DNA of 14,297 bases. It comes from Candidatus Caldarchaeum sp. GTDB lineage: Archaea > Thermoproteota > Nitrososphaeria_A > Caldarchaeales > Caldarchaeaceae. The notes beneath the pieces are model-generated. The model saw nothing but the letters and a program-made list of their open reading frames with translations. It searched no databases and was not told the origin of the DNA. Position 1 is the first letter of the stretch. Each line of letters opens with the position of its first letter. Position numbers and translations under genes: made by a program. Location of the stretch: contig JANXEM010000034.1 of NCBI GenBank assembly GCA_025058435.1, positions 1-14,297 on the forward strand, read 5' to 3'. Shown in pieces: positions 13,747 to 14,297 of this stretch.

Positions 13747-14216
13747 TCGATGACTTTAGCCCGGGACAACGCCAACAGCAGCTCGTCGTACCGGCTGTCT
13801 ATGTCGTTGACGGCTGATTCGGGGACGTCGAGGTTGACGGGGATTTTGTGTTTCCAGTAGTAGCCGTTCTCGACGTTGAGGCGTGTGAATACTCCGGTTA
13901 CCGTCGGCGGTAGACGGTAGTTGTGTTTGTTGAGGATGAATTCGACGAAGCATACCCGGTATGCTTTTTCATGGATGTCGCCGTAGAAAGTGTTGAAGTA
14001 TATGTGAAGTGGGGCGTTTCGGCTGTAGGTTTCCCACGTGGTGAAGTTGGTGTAGATAGGCTTCCAGCCGTCGTCGCGCAATATCTTGTCTTCCAGAGAG
14101 ATTGGCCTTTTCCATTCGCTGACGAGAAAGCCCCGCAATTCAAGCGTCGGCACAACATACCTATGAATGATGCCCTGTCTCATCAACTCAATCTTCTCCT
14201 TCAAACTCAGAGTCAT
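13743..14216 (-). CDS. Unrecognised soluble protein of 157 residues
   Basis: I do not recognise this family. The product starts MTLSLKEKIELMRQG and is rich in aromatic residues (FTTWETYSRNAPLHIYFNTF, YYWKHK). It has no membrane segment and no Cys-rich metal site. ATG 14216 is chosen over GTG 14228 because GGGTGG lies about eight bases upstream, and the GTG is itself part of that ribosome-binding tract. The frame is open with normal codon use, and an in-frame TAG lies upstream of the GTG. Its stop overlaps the stop of the convergent Lrp-type gene by 4 bp. No role can be inferred beyond its position. Confidence 0.7.
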   Translation of the reverse strand: MTLSLKEKIELMRQGIIHRYVVPTLELRGFLVSEWKRPISLEDKILRDDGWKPIYTNFTTWETYSRNAPLHIYFNTFYGDIHEKAYRVCFVEFILNKHNYRLPPTVTGVFTRLNVENGYYWKHKIPVNLDVPESAVNDIDSRYDELLLALSRAKVID

Positions 14217-14282
14217 CCGACGTTCCACCCGAAGTCGCGCCGTAACCGCTCCAACCTACGCCTTTCCCATAGGTTATGCCTG

Positions 14283-14290
14283 TTTAAAAC
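14283..14290 (-). promoter_or_regulatory. Possible TATA box for the 157-residue protein gene
   Basis: TTTAAAAC on the plus strand reads GTTTTAAA on the minus strand, about 70 bp before ATG 14216. This would give a leader of about 40 nt, consistent with the ribosome-binding tract seen there. It is close to the window edge and the support is weak. Confidence 0.3.
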
Positions 14291-14297
14291 CTCATTT

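Overview
The window comes from an archaeon, most likely a thermophile on the Thaumarchaeota/Aigarchaeota/Crenarchaeota side. The evidence is the gene content: archaeosine tRNA-guanine transglycosylase, a PAC2-family protein, a PDCD5 homologue, the LysW amino-group carrier pathway, an Lrp-type regulator, and TATA-like boxes about 26-32 bp before start codons, which implies many leaderless transcripts. The exact lineage cannot be read from the sequence alone.

Layout. 1-473 holds the 3' end of an MDR-type dehydrogenase. 691-2345 (minus) holds tRNA-Val(GAC) and tgtA, which overlap by 15 nt. 2426-3930 (plus) holds a PAC2-family gene, a PDCD5-family gene and an unrecognised gene. 3970-6589 (plus) holds argG and argH. 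6581-13250 is mostly minus strand and holds a complete LysW set: lysY, lysZ, then lysW-lysX-lysJ, and lysK separately. A plus-strand gene of the cyclic 2,3-diphosphoglycerate synthetase family sits between lysJ and lysK. 13315-13746 (plus) is an Lrp/AsnC (LysM-like) regulator divergent from lysY. 13743-14216 (minus) is an unrecognised gene.

How the genes work together. LysX joins 2-aminoadipate (or glutamate) to the small acidic protein LysW. LysZ phosphorylates, LysY reduces and LysJ transaminates the bound side chain, and LysK releases lysine (or ornithine). ArgG and ArgH carry out the last two steps of arginine synthesis, so the block looks like a joint lysine/arginine locus. The Lrp-type protein is the natural candidate regulator. 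A 15-bp palindrome with the core ACGATTTTCGT lies upstream of the lysW TATA box.

Main discoveries. (1) The cyclic-DPG-synthetase-family gene is broken by a 23-nt insertion at 7781-7803. This insertion folds with its flanks into a canonical archaeal bulge-helix-bulge with a 4-bp central helix and two 3-nt bulges. Cutting at the standard sites removes an in-frame stop and restores the family sequence GAAGRDFHNFN. It therefore appears to be a protein-coding archaeal intron in a gene where I know of none. (2) LysW ends in EDWGQ rather than the usual EDWGE, so the residue that normally carries the substrate is Gln. (3) The stop codon of tgtA lies inside the tRNA-Val gene, and its last base is G15 of that tRNA, the position that TgtA itself modifies.
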